A DNA stretch of 44,083 nt from an uncultured Lachnospiraceae bacterium (GTDB lineage: Bacteria; Bacillota; Clostridia; Lachnospirales; Lachnospiraceae). The notes under the pieces were generated by a model, which saw only the letters and a program-made list of their open reading frames with translations, did not search any database and was not told the DNA's origin. A program made the translations under genes and the position numbers. The stretch lies in NCBI GenBank assembly GCA_947628705.1, contig CANRAZ010000013.1, forward strand, positions 1 to 44,083, in the 5' to 3' direction. Positions 15,895 to 24,434 of the stretch are shown one piece after another (the first letter of the stretch is position 1; every line of letters begins with the position of its first letter).

Positions 15895-16626
15895 ATGTCA
15901 GGACATTCGAAATTTGCTAACATCAAGCACAAAAAGGAAAAGAACGACGCTGCTAAGGGAAAGATTTTTACCCGTTTGGGAAGGGAAATCGCAGTTGCAG
16001 TAAAAGAGGGCGGAGCAGACCCTAATAACAATTCAAAGCTTAAGGACGTAATAGCAAAGGCTAAAGCGAACAATATGCCTAACGATACTATTGACAGAAG
16101 CATTAAAAAGGCGGCCGGTGACGCAAATTCCGTAAACTATGAATTCGTTTCATACGAGGGCTACGGTCCGAAAGGAACTGCCATTATTGTAGAGGCTCTC
16201 ACGGACAACAAAAACAGAACTGCTTCCAACATAAGGAACGCATTTACAAAAGGTCAGGGAAGCATTGGCACGCAGGGCTGCGTCTCCTTCATGTTTGATG
16301 AAAAGGGTCTTATCGTTATCGCGAAGGAGGACTGCGAGATGGAAGCGGACGACCTTATGATGATCGCCCTTGATGCAGGCGCAGAGGATTTTTCAGAGGA
16401 AGAGGACAGCTTTGAGATCTATACAGCGCCTGACGATTTTTCAGCGGTACGTCAGGCAATTGAGGATGCAGGAATTGAAATGGCAGAGGCGGAGGTTTCC
16501 AGAATTCCCCAGACCTATGTTGAACTTACCGACGAGCAGGACATACGCAATTTCCAGAGGACAATGGATCTTTTAGATGACGACGACGACGTACAGAATG
16601 TATATCACAACGTGCTTGATTATTGA
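15895..16626 (+). CDS. YebC/PmpR family protein
   Basis: The 243 residues match the YebC family throughout: MSGHSKFANIKHKKEKND at the start, GREIAVAVKEGG, NNMPNDTIDRSIKKA, YEGYGPKGTAIIVEALTDNKNRT, and the acidic C-terminal domain. Members have been described as transcription regulators and, more recently, as translation factors that relieve ribosome stalling at proline stretches; which applies here cannot be read from sequence. The start has CGGAGG. It lies between argR and recN, which are direct neighbours in B. subtilis. Confidence 0.94.
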   Translation: MSGHSKFANIKHKKEKNDAAKGKIFTRLGREIAVAVKEGGADPNNNSKLKDVIAKAKANNMPNDTIDRSIKKAAGDANSVNYEFVSYEGYGPKGTAIIVEALTDNKNRTASNIRNAFTKGQGSIGTQGCVSFMFDEKGLIVIAKEDCEMEADDLMMIALDAGAEDFSEEEDSFEIYTAPDDFSAVRQAIEDAGIEMAEAEVSRIPQTYVELTDEQDIRNFQRTMDLLDDDDDVQNVYHNVLDY

Positions 16627-16657
16627 CGAGCATGCCGAATAGACTAAGGCAGTCCGG

Positions 16658-16675
16658 AAAGCAAAACGCTTTTTT
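16658..16675 (+). terminator. Weak terminator after yebC
   Basis: AAAGC (16658-16662) and GCTTT (16668-16672) enclose AAAAC and run into further T residues. The stem is only 5 bp. The rest of the 229-base gap to recN shows no gene or clear promoter. Confidence 0.35.
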
Positions 16676-16855
16676 ACGCATTTCATGCGGAATCGGAAGG
16701 ACGCCGGCTGTCAGTGACGTCAGGGAGCGGTTCGGAAATTTACTGATAATTTAAGGCGCATGAGCTGAGTGCGGCAGCTTATATTGCCTGTATCTGACAT
16801 TAACCTGTGTAATAAAATTGCAGATGCAGGCAGCGGTAAGCGGAGGTATAAAAAT

Positions 16856-18541
16856 ATGCTTGTAAGCATACATGTAAAGAATTTTGCCATTATTGACGAA
16901 GCAACGCTTGATTTCGGAAAGGGCTTTAATGTTCTTACAGGAGAAACAGGCGCAGGAAAATCAATACTTATCGGCTCGCTCAATGCTGCTTTGGGCGGAA
17001 AGGTCTCAAAGGAAATGCTCGGAAGCAAGGCGGATTACGCTCTGGTCGAGCTTGTATTTGAAACTGACAGTCCCGAAATTAAAAAGCTGTTCGACGAAAA
17101 TGACCTTATTTATGATGAACAGATAATTATTTCAAGACGCATCAGTTTAAGCGGACGGAATGTGTGCAGGATTAACGGAGAGACTGTTACTGCGTCGACG
17201 CTTAAGGAAATTGCAGAGCTTTTAGTGGATATCCACGGACAGCATGAGCACCAGTCCCTTCTTCATAAGCCTGTGCAGAGAAAAATAGCGGATTCTTTCG
17301 GACATCTTACCGAAAAGGCTGATGAGGTTGGAAAGGCTTATCGGGAGTACAGGGACGCTCTTAACGCTTTGGAAGCCGCAAGGAAAAACGGCAGGCTCAG
17401 CGAACGGGAGCTTGACCTTGTAAGATACGAACTTCAGGAGATAAGAGCGGCAGCCGTAAAAGAGGGCGAGGACGAGGAGCTTTCGGAAAGATACAGGATT
17501 TTAAGCAATACGGATAAAATCGTTGAAGCCTTAAGTACTGTTGCGGATGAGCTGACTGAAAAAAACGGCTCGGCTTCGGAAAGCGTTGACGCTGCTCTTA
17601 AGTCATTGTCGAGGGTTTCGCACATGGACGGCCGCCTTTCCGATATTTTTGACGGTCTTAATATGATTTCGGACAGATTTACTGAATTGGCCTCCGAGGT
17701 CAGGGATTATATTGATGAGGTCAGAGGTTCAGAGGAGGAGTTTGCAGAAACAGGCGCCAGACTTGATGTTATTAACCGAATAAAGTCCAAATACGGCGAC
17801 ACGGTTAAAGAAATAGAGGATTATGCGGCTGCCTGTGAGCAAAAGCTTGCCGAAAGCGAGGATTACGGCAGCTGGATTGCAGGTCTTGAAGATAAAGTTT
17901 CAGAAAGGCTTAAAATACTTGCAGGGCTTTCCGAGAGGCTTACGGCGGACCGAAAAGCGGTTGCGGAAAAGCTCTCCGGGATGGTTTCTGAGGAGCTTGA
18001 AGAGCTTAATTTTCAAAACGCAGTATTTGAGGTGAGGCTTATTCCGATTGACGGTTACAGCGAAAACGGTGCTGAAGAGATAGAGTTTTTTATCAGTACA
18101 AACCTTGGCGAGCCGTTAAAAAGTCTTTCAAAGTGCGCAAGCGGAGGAGAGCTTAGCCGCATAATGCTTGCCATTAAGCACTGCATGGTCAATGTAAATC
18201 AGATCGATTCGCTGATATTTGATGAAATTGACACGGGAATCAGTGGAAGAACGGCTCAGAAGGTGTCGGAAAAAATGTCATATCTGGCGATGAAACACCA
18301 GGTTATATGCATTACCCACCTTCCTCAGATAGCGGCTATGGCCGATACCCATTTTCTTATTGAGAAAAAGCAGACGGACGGAAAAACCGTCACTGAAATA
18401 AGCGAACTTGGCCGTGAGGAAATGCAGGCCGAGCTTGCAAGAATGCTTGGCGGCACGGTGATTACAGAGAGCGTGCTTGCCAATGCAGGAGAGATGAAGG
18501 CTCTGGCTGACGAATGGAAAAAAAATAGAAGCTTCTCATAA
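16856..18541 (+). CDS. recN: DNA repair protein RecN
   Basis: RecN is an SMC-like ATPase acting early in double-strand break repair. The 561 residues show Walker A GETGAGKSILIG (about 29-40), the DIHGQHEHQSLL segment, a long coiled-coil pair (about 165-370), the ABC signature CASGGELSRIMLAIK and Walker B LIFDEIDTGISGRTAQKV. I chose ATG 16856 with CGGAGGT upstream; an earlier in-frame ATG at 16769 has no site. The order recN-spoIVB matches B. subtilis. Confidence 0.95.
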   Translation: MLVSIHVKNFAIIDEATLDFGKGFNVLTGETGAGKSILIGSLNAALGGKVSKEMLGSKADYALVELVFETDSPEIKKLFDENDLIYDEQIIISRRISLSGRNVCRINGETVTASTLKEIAELLVDIHGQHEHQSLLHKPVQRKIADSFGHLTEKADEVGKAYREYRDALNALEAARKNGRLSERELDLVRYELQEIRAAAVKEGEDEELSERYRILSNTDKIVEALSTVADELTEKNGSASESVDAALKSLSRVSHMDGRLSDIFDGLNMISDRFTELASEVRDYIDEVRGSEEEFAETGARLDVINRIKSKYGDTVKEIEDYAAACEQKLAESEDYGSWIAGLEDKVSERLKILAGLSERLTADRKAVAEKLSGMVSEELEELNFQNAVFEVRLIPIDGYSENGAEEIEFFISTNLGEPLKSLSKCASGGELSRIMLAIKHCMVNVNQIDSLIFDEIDTGISGRTAQKVSEKMSYLAMKHQVICITHLPQIAAMADTHFLIEKKQTDGKTVTEISELGREEMQAELARMLGGTVITESVLANAGEMKALADEWKKNRSFS

Positions 18542-18566
18542 TTGTTTTTTATTTGCGGCGTTTAAT

Positions 18567-18597
18567 TTGACGTCATTTTTACATTTCATTGTATAAA
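18567..18597 (+). promoter_or_regulatory. Possible promoter of spoIVB
   Basis: Two readings overlap. TTGACG (18567-18572) and TATAAA (18592-18597) form a sigma-A-like pair with a long 19-base spacer. CATTGTA (18587-18593) fits the CATnnTA -10 word of forespore sigma-F/sigma-G promoters, though the -35 word is poor. B. subtilis spoIVB is a sigma-G gene, which favours the second reading. Confidence 0.35.
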
Positions 18598-18656
18598 TTG
18601 AATAACAGAGGGGACAATTTTATTTAAAGACTGCATTGTTTCCTCTGGAGGTAAAG

Positions 18657-19946
18657 ATGAAATTATACCGAAAAATACTTATTTGTCTTATTGTCCTGTT
18701 GACCTGTATAATGGCCGTAATGGCATTCAGCGGTATTTATCAATATAAACCGTCAAATCTCTGGCTGGTGACCGGAGAAGCCCAGGAGTTTAATTTGAAG
18801 CTGCCCTACAGTCTTAAGATTGACAGCGGGGAAATTTATGTATCGGCAGGAGATAAGAGCAAAAAAGTTCCTGCGGACAGCATAACGATTGATTTAGACA
18901 GCACCTTTAACCTTTCATCGGAAACTACCGGTACATGCAGCGCTCAGGTGTACCTGTTCAACATAATCCCGGTTGACACTATTGAAGTAAACGTAGTAAA
19001 CCCGTCTGAGTGCTATGCGGGCGGTCAGATAGTGGGTATATCCCTCACAACTGACGGAGTTCTTGTGCTTGGAAGCGGAGAATTTACAACTGAAAAAGGC
19101 ACAAAGGCGGAACCGGCAAGAAACATTTTGAAAAGCGGCGACTATATCGTGAAAATAAACGGAACTACCGTAAACGATAAAGAAAAGCTGGTGGAGTACG
19201 TTCAGAAATGCGAGGGCGATTCCGTTAAGCTGAAGGTGAACAGAAACGGCGAACTGATATCTGTTTCTGTTAAGCCGGAAAAGGCGGACGACGGAACCTA
19301 TAAAATCGGAGCATGGATAAGAGACGATACGGCAGGAATAGGGACTTTAACCTACATTGACCCGTCAACAGGAGATTTTGGGGCATTGGGTCACGGTATT
19401 ACCGACGTGGACACAGGGACGCTGCTGGATATACTTTCAGGCGATGTGTACAGAGCTCATGTGATGTCGATAAATAAGGGCGTAAGAGGAAATCCCGGAG
19501 AGATAGTCGGCGTGATGTCAAGAACCGACAGCAATTACATCGGCTCTCTGTCGGACAATGACAGAATCGGGATATACGGCAAAGTCGAAAATACGGAACG
19601 GTGCCTTGATATGCTTGAAATAGAGTCCGACAGGCTGTATGAAATCGGTTACGCATCTTCGGTGCATGAGGGAGACGTTAAAATAATAAGCGAGTGCCTA
19701 GGGGAGCTTGCTGAATATTCAGCCGTAATTGAAAGCGTGGACCACAGTAACGTCAATACTGAAAAGGCAATGAGAATCAGGATTACCGATGAGAGGCTTT
19801 TAAGCTCCACAGGGGGGATCGTGCAGGGAATGAGCGGAAGTCCGATAGTACAGGACGGAAAGCTTATCGGAGCAGTGACTCACGTTCTTGTAGACGATCC
19901 TGCCGAGGGCTATGGGATCTTTATAGAAAATATGATCGGACATTAG
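18657..19946 (+). CDS. spoIVB: SpoIVB serine peptidase (S55)
   Basis: SpoIVB is secreted from the forespore and cleaves SpoIVFA, triggering pro-sigma-K processing in the mother cell. The 429 residues show an N-terminal membrane anchor (about 6-25), a PDZ domain (about 118-210, with the usual KSGDYIVKINGT segment) and the S55 peptidase domain with GALGHGITD (His246) and the nucleophile motif GMSGSP (Ser395). ATG 18657 has CTGGAGGT upstream. All catalytic motifs are intact. spo0A normally follows directly, but here lies about 3.6 kb downstream. Confidence 0.95.
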   Translation: MKLYRKILICLIVLLTCIMAVMAFSGIYQYKPSNLWLVTGEAQEFNLKLPYSLKIDSGEIYVSAGDKSKKVPADSITIDLDSTFNLSSETTGTCSAQVYLFNIIPVDTIEVNVVNPSECYAGGQIVGISLTTDGVLVLGSGEFTTEKGTKAEPARNILKSGDYIVKINGTTVNDKEKLVEYVQKCEGDSVKLKVNRNGELISVSVKPEKADDGTYKIGAWIRDDTAGIGTLTYIDPSTGDFGALGHGITDVDTGTLLDILSGDVYRAHVMSINKGVRGNPGEIVGVMSRTDSNYIGSLSDNDRIGIYGKVENTERCLDMLEIESDRLYEIGYASSVHEGDVKIISECLGELAEYSAVIESVDHSNVNTEKAMRIRITDERLLSSTGGIVQGMSGSPIVQDGKLIGAVTHVLVDDPAEGYGIFIENMIGH

Positions 19947-20036
19947 ATGCTTTGGATTATTGAGCCAATTGATTGTGAAATCTTGACGCAAACGACAGGG
20001 GCGCCTTATTAAAATCGGTTTCAGGAATAAAAGCTC

Positions 20037-20065
20037 TTGTAAAATGGCGTAAACTACAGTACAAT
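20037..20065 (+). promoter_or_regulatory. Promoter of the riboswitch-symporter unit
   Basis: TTGTAA (20037-20042) and TACAAT (20060-20065) are 17 bases apart, and the first aptamer begins about 28 bases after the -10. A weaker alternative TTGACG starts at 19983. Confidence 0.65.
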
Positions 20066-20092
20066 GACGGAAAAATATATTCTGTGTGACGT

Positions 20093-20246
20093 TTACAGGA
20101 AATGCGTTTGCAGCCGAAGGAGTAACACTCTCAGGTTTCCGTAAGGATGAGGACTGTAAGCTGACAGAACTTTGGAGAAGCTCATTAGGTTGAGTGCCGA
20201 AGGTGCAAAGCGCATGGCGCTAATCTCTCAGGCAAAAGGACAAAGT
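20093..20246 (+). ncRNA. Tandem glycine riboswitch
   Basis: Two successive glycine aptamers are visible. The first (20093-20159) is closed by TTACAG/CTGTAA and contains GCCGAAGGAGTAA and CTCTCAGG. The second (20169-20246) is closed by ACTTTG/CAAAGT and contains GGAGA, GCCGAAGGTGCAAAGCGC and CTCTCAGGCAAAAGGAC, the gcvT-type signature. It is followed by a terminator hairpin and by an AGCS symporter gene, so it senses glycine for control of uptake or efflux. The pairing that switches the terminator could not be resolved by eye. Confidence 0.93.
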
Positions 20247-20271
20247 ATTTTTTCTTGCTTGTACTCGGAGT

Positions 20272-20301
20272 GGATTGCGTGTTCTGCGTGATCCTTTTTT
20301 T
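20272..20301 (+). terminator. Terminator of the glycine riboswitch
   Basis: GGATTGCG (20272-20279) pairs with CGTGATCC (20287-20294), including two G-U pairs, with a 7-base loop and then seven T residues. Its place, 26 bases after the second aptamer and well before the symporter gene, fits a transcriptional expression platform. A second GC-rich hairpin (20350-20366) lies further down the leader. Confidence 0.75.
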
Positions 20302-20452
20302 ATGTCCGGAGGTACTGCGAAATGTAAAACGGCGTGCCGGTCTTTATGGGGTCGGCTGCGCCGGCCTTTACGGACGGCTTTGGCGGCGCATTAAGCCGCA
20401 TGCGCAAACGTCTCGCCGTCCGCCTGATGAACGCTCTGGAACGGAGGAAATT

Positions 20453-21985
20453 ATGAATGAATTTTTTGACCAGCTGTCAAAAATCAACAGCGCCATTAAC
20501 GACTTTGTATGGGTCAGAATCGGATTGGTGCTGTTGATTGGCGTCGGCATTATCATGACCTGCTGCACGAAGTTTTTCCAGATAACGCATTTCGGTCATT
20601 GGTGGAAGGAGACTATCGGAAGCGTTTTCAAGAAAGACAGTTCAGCGACGAAAAAGACCGATAAAAAGACCATATCCCAGTTTCAGGCATTGTGTACCGC
20701 TCTTGCGGCGACGCTTGGAACAGGCAACATTGCCGGTGTTGCGACCGCAATAGTTTTGGGCGGTCCGGGAGCGGTTTTCTGGATGTGGATAGCTGCGTTT
20801 CTTGGAATGATGACAAACTTTTCTGAAAATGTGCTTGGTATTTATTACCGTCGCCGAGGCAAGAACGGCGAATGGGCCGGAGGCGCGATGTACTACCTGT
20901 CGGACGGACTTGGAAGTAAGAAAAACTGTAAAACCGTCGGACGCGTGCTTGCGGTTCTTTTCTCGATTTTCGTAATCCTTGCTTCGTTCGGAATCGGAAA
21001 CATGGCTCAGGTAAATAAGATTACCCTCAACATGGAGTCGGCTTTCTTCAAAAATGTAAGCCTCGGTGAAGTCGGCGGCATTTCAGTTATTAACATATTG
21101 ATTGGAATTGCGATAATGATACTTGCAGGACTTATCATAATCGGCGGACTCCAGAGAATAGCCGCCTTCGCAGAGCGCATAGTCCCTGTAATGGCAGTCA
21201 TTTACGTAGTCGGTTCATTAATAGTTTTCTTTGTACATATCGGAACGGTCGGCTCGATGTTTGCGGCAATATTTAAGTTCGCATTCGGAATCAAGGCAGT
21301 GGCAGGCGGCGCGGCAGGCGTGGCTGTAAGTCAGGTAATCACGCAGGGCTGCAAGCGAGGGGTGTTCTCAAATGAAGCAGGTTTGGGTTCTTCTGTTATG
21401 GTTCACTCCGCATCCAACGTTAAGGAGCCTGTAAAGCAGGGACTTTGGGGAATTTTCGAAGTTTTCTTTGATACAATAGTCGTTTGTACGATTACCGCGA
21501 TAGTGGTTCTTTCTTCGGGTTACATTGACCTTGAGACAGGGCTTCCCGTGGACGGTGTTAACGACGCTACTCTTGTTTCGCAGGCTTTCGGAAACGTATT
21601 CGGAATCGGCGGTGAAATGTTCATTGCCCTTGCAATGCTTCTTTTTGCATTCACAACGGTGCTGGGCTGGTCACAGTACGGTACAAAGGCTGTTGAATAT
21701 CTCTTTGGAGACAGGGGGATTAAGGTATACAGGATTATCTTCGTTCTGATGATAATATCAGGCGCAGTAATGACTTCCTCGCTTGCATGGGACATTTCCG
21801 ACACCTTCAACGGACTAATGATGATTCCTAACCTTATTGGCGTTGTCGTGCTTGCTCCGCTTGTGGCTAAAATAACTAAAAATTATGTAAACCGTAAAAT
21901 AAAGGGCATTGACGAAGCGCCTATTCTTTCCTATGACGAGACGATCCAAAAGGAAGCGGAGGAAGCCCTTAAAAACGAGGAATAG
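20453..21985 (+). CDS. AGCS family sodium/alanine-glycine symporter
   Basis: A 510-residue polytopic membrane protein of the AGCS (DagA/AlsT) family, which move alanine or glycine with Na+ or H+. Recognisable stretches are TALAATLGTGNIAGVATAI, GGPGAVFWMWIAAFLGM, RRRGKNGEWAGGAMYYL, GCKRGVFSNEAGLGSSVM and LGWSQYGTKAVEYLFG. ATG 20453 has GGAGG 5 bases upstream; the frame is open back to 20255, but that region is the riboswitch leader. The glycine riboswitch indicates that glycine is a substrate or signal. A terminator follows at 22034. Confidence 0.94.
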   Translation: MNEFFDQLSKINSAINDFVWVRIGLVLLIGVGIIMTCCTKFFQITHFGHWWKETIGSVFKKDSSATKKTDKKTISQFQALCTALAATLGTGNIAGVATAIVLGGPGAVFWMWIAAFLGMMTNFSENVLGIYYRRRGKNGEWAGGAMYYLSDGLGSKKNCKTVGRVLAVLFSIFVILASFGIGNMAQVNKITLNMESAFFKNVSLGEVGGISVINILIGIAIMILAGLIIIGGLQRIAAFAERIVPVMAVIYVVGSLIVFFVHIGTVGSMFAAIFKFAFGIKAVAGGAAGVAVSQVITQGCKRGVFSNEAGLGSSVMVHSASNVKEPVKQGLWGIFEVFFDTIVVCTITAIVVLSSGYIDLETGLPVDGVNDATLVSQAFGNVFGIGGEMFIALAMLLFAFTTVLGWSQYGTKAVEYLFGDRGIKVYRIIFVLMIISGAVMTSSLAWDISDTFNGLMMIPNLIGVVVLAPLVAKITKNYVNRKIKGIDEAPILSYDETIQKEAEEALKNEE

Positions 21986-22033
21986 CCCATATTTATTCCT
22001 GACAATGAAATAACAGTACATTAATAATGCTTT

Positions 22034-22079
22034 ACAGCTGTCCCGGAGCGGATAATATCCGTCTGAGACAGCTGTTTTA
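22034..22079 (+). terminator. Intrinsic terminator after the AGCS symporter
   Basis: ACAGCTGTC (22034-22042) pairs perfectly with GACAGCTGT (22067-22075), with an inner CGGAT/ATCCG stem, and is followed by TTTTATTTT. Confidence 0.88.
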
Positions 22080-22094
22080 TTTTCTGACAGTCTG

Positions 22095-22103
22095 TGCTAT
22101 AAT
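22095..22103 (+). promoter_or_regulatory. Extended -10 promoter ahead of the acetyltransferase
   Basis: TGCTATAAT is a perfect extended -10 element, with no good -35 at the expected distance. It lies between the symporter terminator and the acetyltransferase start, about 115 bases upstream of it. Confidence 0.55.
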
Positions 22104-22218
22104 CCGACATAACAGCGCATTGTTTATTTGCCGTACAGACGGTTGAATATTTAAAATGCTGCATGGGAGGAATAATTAATATAAACAGCAATATAGATTT
22201 TTATTGCACGGAGGCGTA

Positions 22219-23403
22219 ATGAAAGAACTTTTTATCGCAGGAAAGAATGATTTTGAAGAGGTTGTAGGATTCATAAACGGAGTTTTCAGTGAGGAATTTC
22301 CGGAATTTATGGAGAAGGTATACAGCAAAAAGAATTTTATGCGCGCTAAGCATTTCTGCATAAGGGACGGAGGAAAGCTTGCTGCCTGCGCGGCGGTTTA
22401 TCCGCAGGATATTAAATGCGGGGAACTGACTGTAAAGTGCGCTTGGATAGGGAGCGTGAGCGTTGCGTCCGATAAAAGAGGGCTTGGCTACATGAAGGAA
22501 TTAATGGCGGAAGCGGAAGCAGACATGGTGAAGAACGGAATTCCGTTTGCCTATCTGAGCGGAAAAAGAAACAGGTACGGCTTCTTCGGTTATGAAATCA
22601 CGGGAATAAGGAACTGGTTTGATTTCATTGAATCAAACGTGAGGCACACGGTAGGCTTTGACTCGGAAAAGGAATATGAGTTTGTGCCCGTTTATGAAAG
22701 CGACAGGGAAGCTCTGCTGAATATAATGTCGCTGTATTCAAAAAGATTTATAAGGGTAAGAAATGAAGAAGACATGGTTCAGGGAATGAGGACTTGGGGG
22801 TACAGACCTTACGCTATTGTAAGAAAAGGGCAGTTCAGAGGCTATGCGGTTATAAAAAATTTTAATATGCCGGAAAATAACGTTTTGTTACAGACTTCTC
22901 TGCCGTCAGACAGGCAGCTGTTAATTTCCGAGCTGGAGCTTGTAAGCTGGGATGAGCTGCTGATGATTTGCGGTTCTTTGATAAAAAGAACAGGCTCGGA
23001 AAAAGTAAGGATTGAGGCAAGAGAATGGGAAAGAGAAAAGTGCAGGCTTCTTGCCGAAAATTGTGAAAGGTACAGCATAGAAACCTTGGGAAATATGAAG
23101 ATTTTTGACTACGTGCGGACTTTTGACTTTTTTATGAAGATGGAGGCGAAACTGCGCAGACTGAAAAAGGGCAGGCTGACATTTAACGTTTTTTCGTGCT
23201 GTACTTTTTTTATAGAGATTGATGAAAACGGCGTGAAAACAGGAGAAGCTGACTGCGAAGAGGCCGACATTTTTCTGACTCCGGCTCAGCTTATAAGACT
23301 TGCTTTTACAAAGGGCGGCAGTTTTGCCGTTGATTCGGGGGACGAACTTATCGTAAACTGGTTCCCTTTGAGCTATACTCCTGAAAGGGTTGACGAATTC
23401 TAG
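22219..23403 (+). CDS. Eis-like GNAT acetyltransferase with C-terminal SCP2-type domain
   Basis: The 394 residues have the three-part layout of Eis-like acetyltransferases. The first GNAT domain (about 1-135) has CAWIGSVSVASDKRGLGYMKELM, which includes the acetyl-CoA loop, and LSGKRNRYGFFGYE. A second GNAT-like region covers about 140-285, and a sterol-carrier-like C-terminal domain follows (FNVFSCCTFFIEID, ADIFLTPAQLIRLAF). Family members acetylate aminoglycosides or other amines and sometimes proteins; the substrate here is unknown. The start has CGGAGG 5 bases upstream. It stands alone between the symporter and spo0A. Confidence 0.85.
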   Translation: MKELFIAGKNDFEEVVGFINGVFSEEFPEFMEKVYSKKNFMRAKHFCIRDGGKLAACAAVYPQDIKCGELTVKCAWIGSVSVASDKRGLGYMKELMAEAEADMVKNGIPFAYLSGKRNRYGFFGYEITGIRNWFDFIESNVRHTVGFDSEKEYEFVPVYESDREALLNIMSLYSKRFIRVRNEEDMVQGMRTWGYRPYAIVRKGQFRGYAVIKNFNMPENNVLLQTSLPSDRQLLISELELVSWDELLMICGSLIKRTGSEKVRIEAREWEREKCRLLAENCERYSIETLGNMKIFDYVRTFDFFMKMEAKLRRLKKGRLTFNVFSCCTFFIEIDENGVKTGEADCEEADIFLTPAQLIRLAFTKGGSFAVDSGDELIVNWFPLSYTPERVDEF

Positions 23404-23454
23404 GGAAATTTAACTTTAGAAAGTAAAATTCACGATAATGGACAAGCGGTATAG

Positions 23455-23483
23455 TTGAAAACAGAGCGTTATTAAACTATATT
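23455..23483 (+). promoter_or_regulatory. Sigma-A promoter of spo0A
   Basis: TTGAAA (23455-23460) and TATATT (23478-23483) are 17 bases apart, about 45 bases before the spo0A start. I did not find a convincing sigma-H promoter or 0A box (TGTCGAA) beside it. Confidence 0.65.
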
Positions 23484-23528
23484 TTGTTTTGCTTATTGGA
23501 AAAAAATGGAAAAAGGAGGAAATGGACC

Positions 23529-24323
23529 ATGAGCAAAGCAACCGTTGTACTTATTGATGACAATGTCAGAATTATAAACTCGCTCAAAGAAATAATACTG
23601 GCAGATAATGAACTAGAGTTTATCGGAAGCGCGGAAGACGGTGAAGAAGGCCTCAAGCTTATTGCGGAGAAAAAGCCCGATGTGGTTCTGCTTGACCTGA
23701 TAATGCCAAAGCTTGACGGTCTGGGACTAATGGAAAAGCTTAAAAAAGACGCGTCAATAACAAAAAAGCCGAGCATAATAGTCGTGAGCGCCATAAGACA
23801 GGACAAGGTCATGGAGAGCGCCTTTGAGCTGGGCGCAGAGTACTACATACTAAAGCCCTTCGACAGTGAAACGATACTCAGCAGGATAAGGCAGGTCAGA
23901 GGGACCTTGTATATCCACAGAGGCGATTCCATAAGGTCTGAGGGAGGACAGGCTGCCGTCAAGGAGTACAATCTTGAGACGGACGTGACAAACATTATAC
24001 ACGAGATTGGAGTCCCCGCGCACATAAAGGGCTACCAGTATTTAAGAGACGCCATTATGATGTCCGTAGATGACACGGAAATGCTTGGTTCGATAACGAA
24101 ACAGCTTTATCCGTCGATTGCAAAGCTTCATAAAACAACGCCGAGCAGGGTTGAAAGGGCGATAAGGCACGCAATTGAGGTTGCGTGGAGCAGAGGGAAA
24201 ATGGAAACAATAAACGAGCTTTTCGGCTATACCATTAACGGAGGAAAAGGAAAGCCTACCAATTCGGAATTTGTCGCTTTGATAGCCGATAAAATCCGTC
24301 TTGAGTATAAGTTCAGAAATTAA
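23529..24323 (+). CDS. spo0A: Sporulation master regulator Spo0A
   Basis: Spo0A is the response regulator that commits cells to sporulation. The 264 residues comprise a receiver domain (about 5-122) with the acidic pair D10-D11, the phosphorylation site D56 in LLDLIMP, S87 and K109 in LKPFD, and the Spo0A DNA-binding domain with [43 protein letters not shown] and [20 protein letters not shown] 23529 has AAGGAGG 9 bases upstream. All key residues are present. It has its own promoter, since it is separated from spoIVB. Confidence 0.96.
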   Translation: MSKATVVLIDDNVRIINSLKEIILADNELEFIGSAEDGEEGLKLIAEKKPDVVLLDLIMPKLDGLGLMEKLKKDASITKKPSIIVVSAIRQDKVMESAFELGAEYYILKPFDSETILSRIRQVRGTLYIHRGDSIRSEGGQAAVKEYNLETDVTNIIHEIGVPAHIKGYQYLRDAIMMSVDDTEMLGSITKQLYPSIAKLHKTTPSRVERAIRHAIEVAWSRGKMETINELFGYTINGGKGKPTNSEFVALIADKIRLEYKFRN

Positions 24324-24378
24324 AAGGATAAAATTAAGCAGAATATACCAGTTTTTACTTTAATTTAGTCCAAACCTG

Positions 24379-24387
24379 TGTTATAAT
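24379..24387 (+). promoter_or_regulatory. Extended -10 promoter of glgA
   Basis: TGTTATAAT is an extended -10 element about 47 bases before the glgA start. No clear -35 is visible. Confidence 0.5.
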
Positions 24388-24434
24388 TTTCGGTAAGTGG
24401 GTAATGGCAAAAAAATCACTATATCGGAGGTTAT

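Noticed and set aside
20255-20452. N-terminal extension of the AGCS symporter
   Set aside because: The open frame runs through the riboswitch terminator and leader; the family begins near the ATG at 20453 with its GGAGG site.
23401-23440. A possible sigma-H promoter upstream of spo0A
   Set aside because: The AGGGAAATT word has no GAAT-type partner at the right distance; the sigma-A pair at 23455-23483 is much better.
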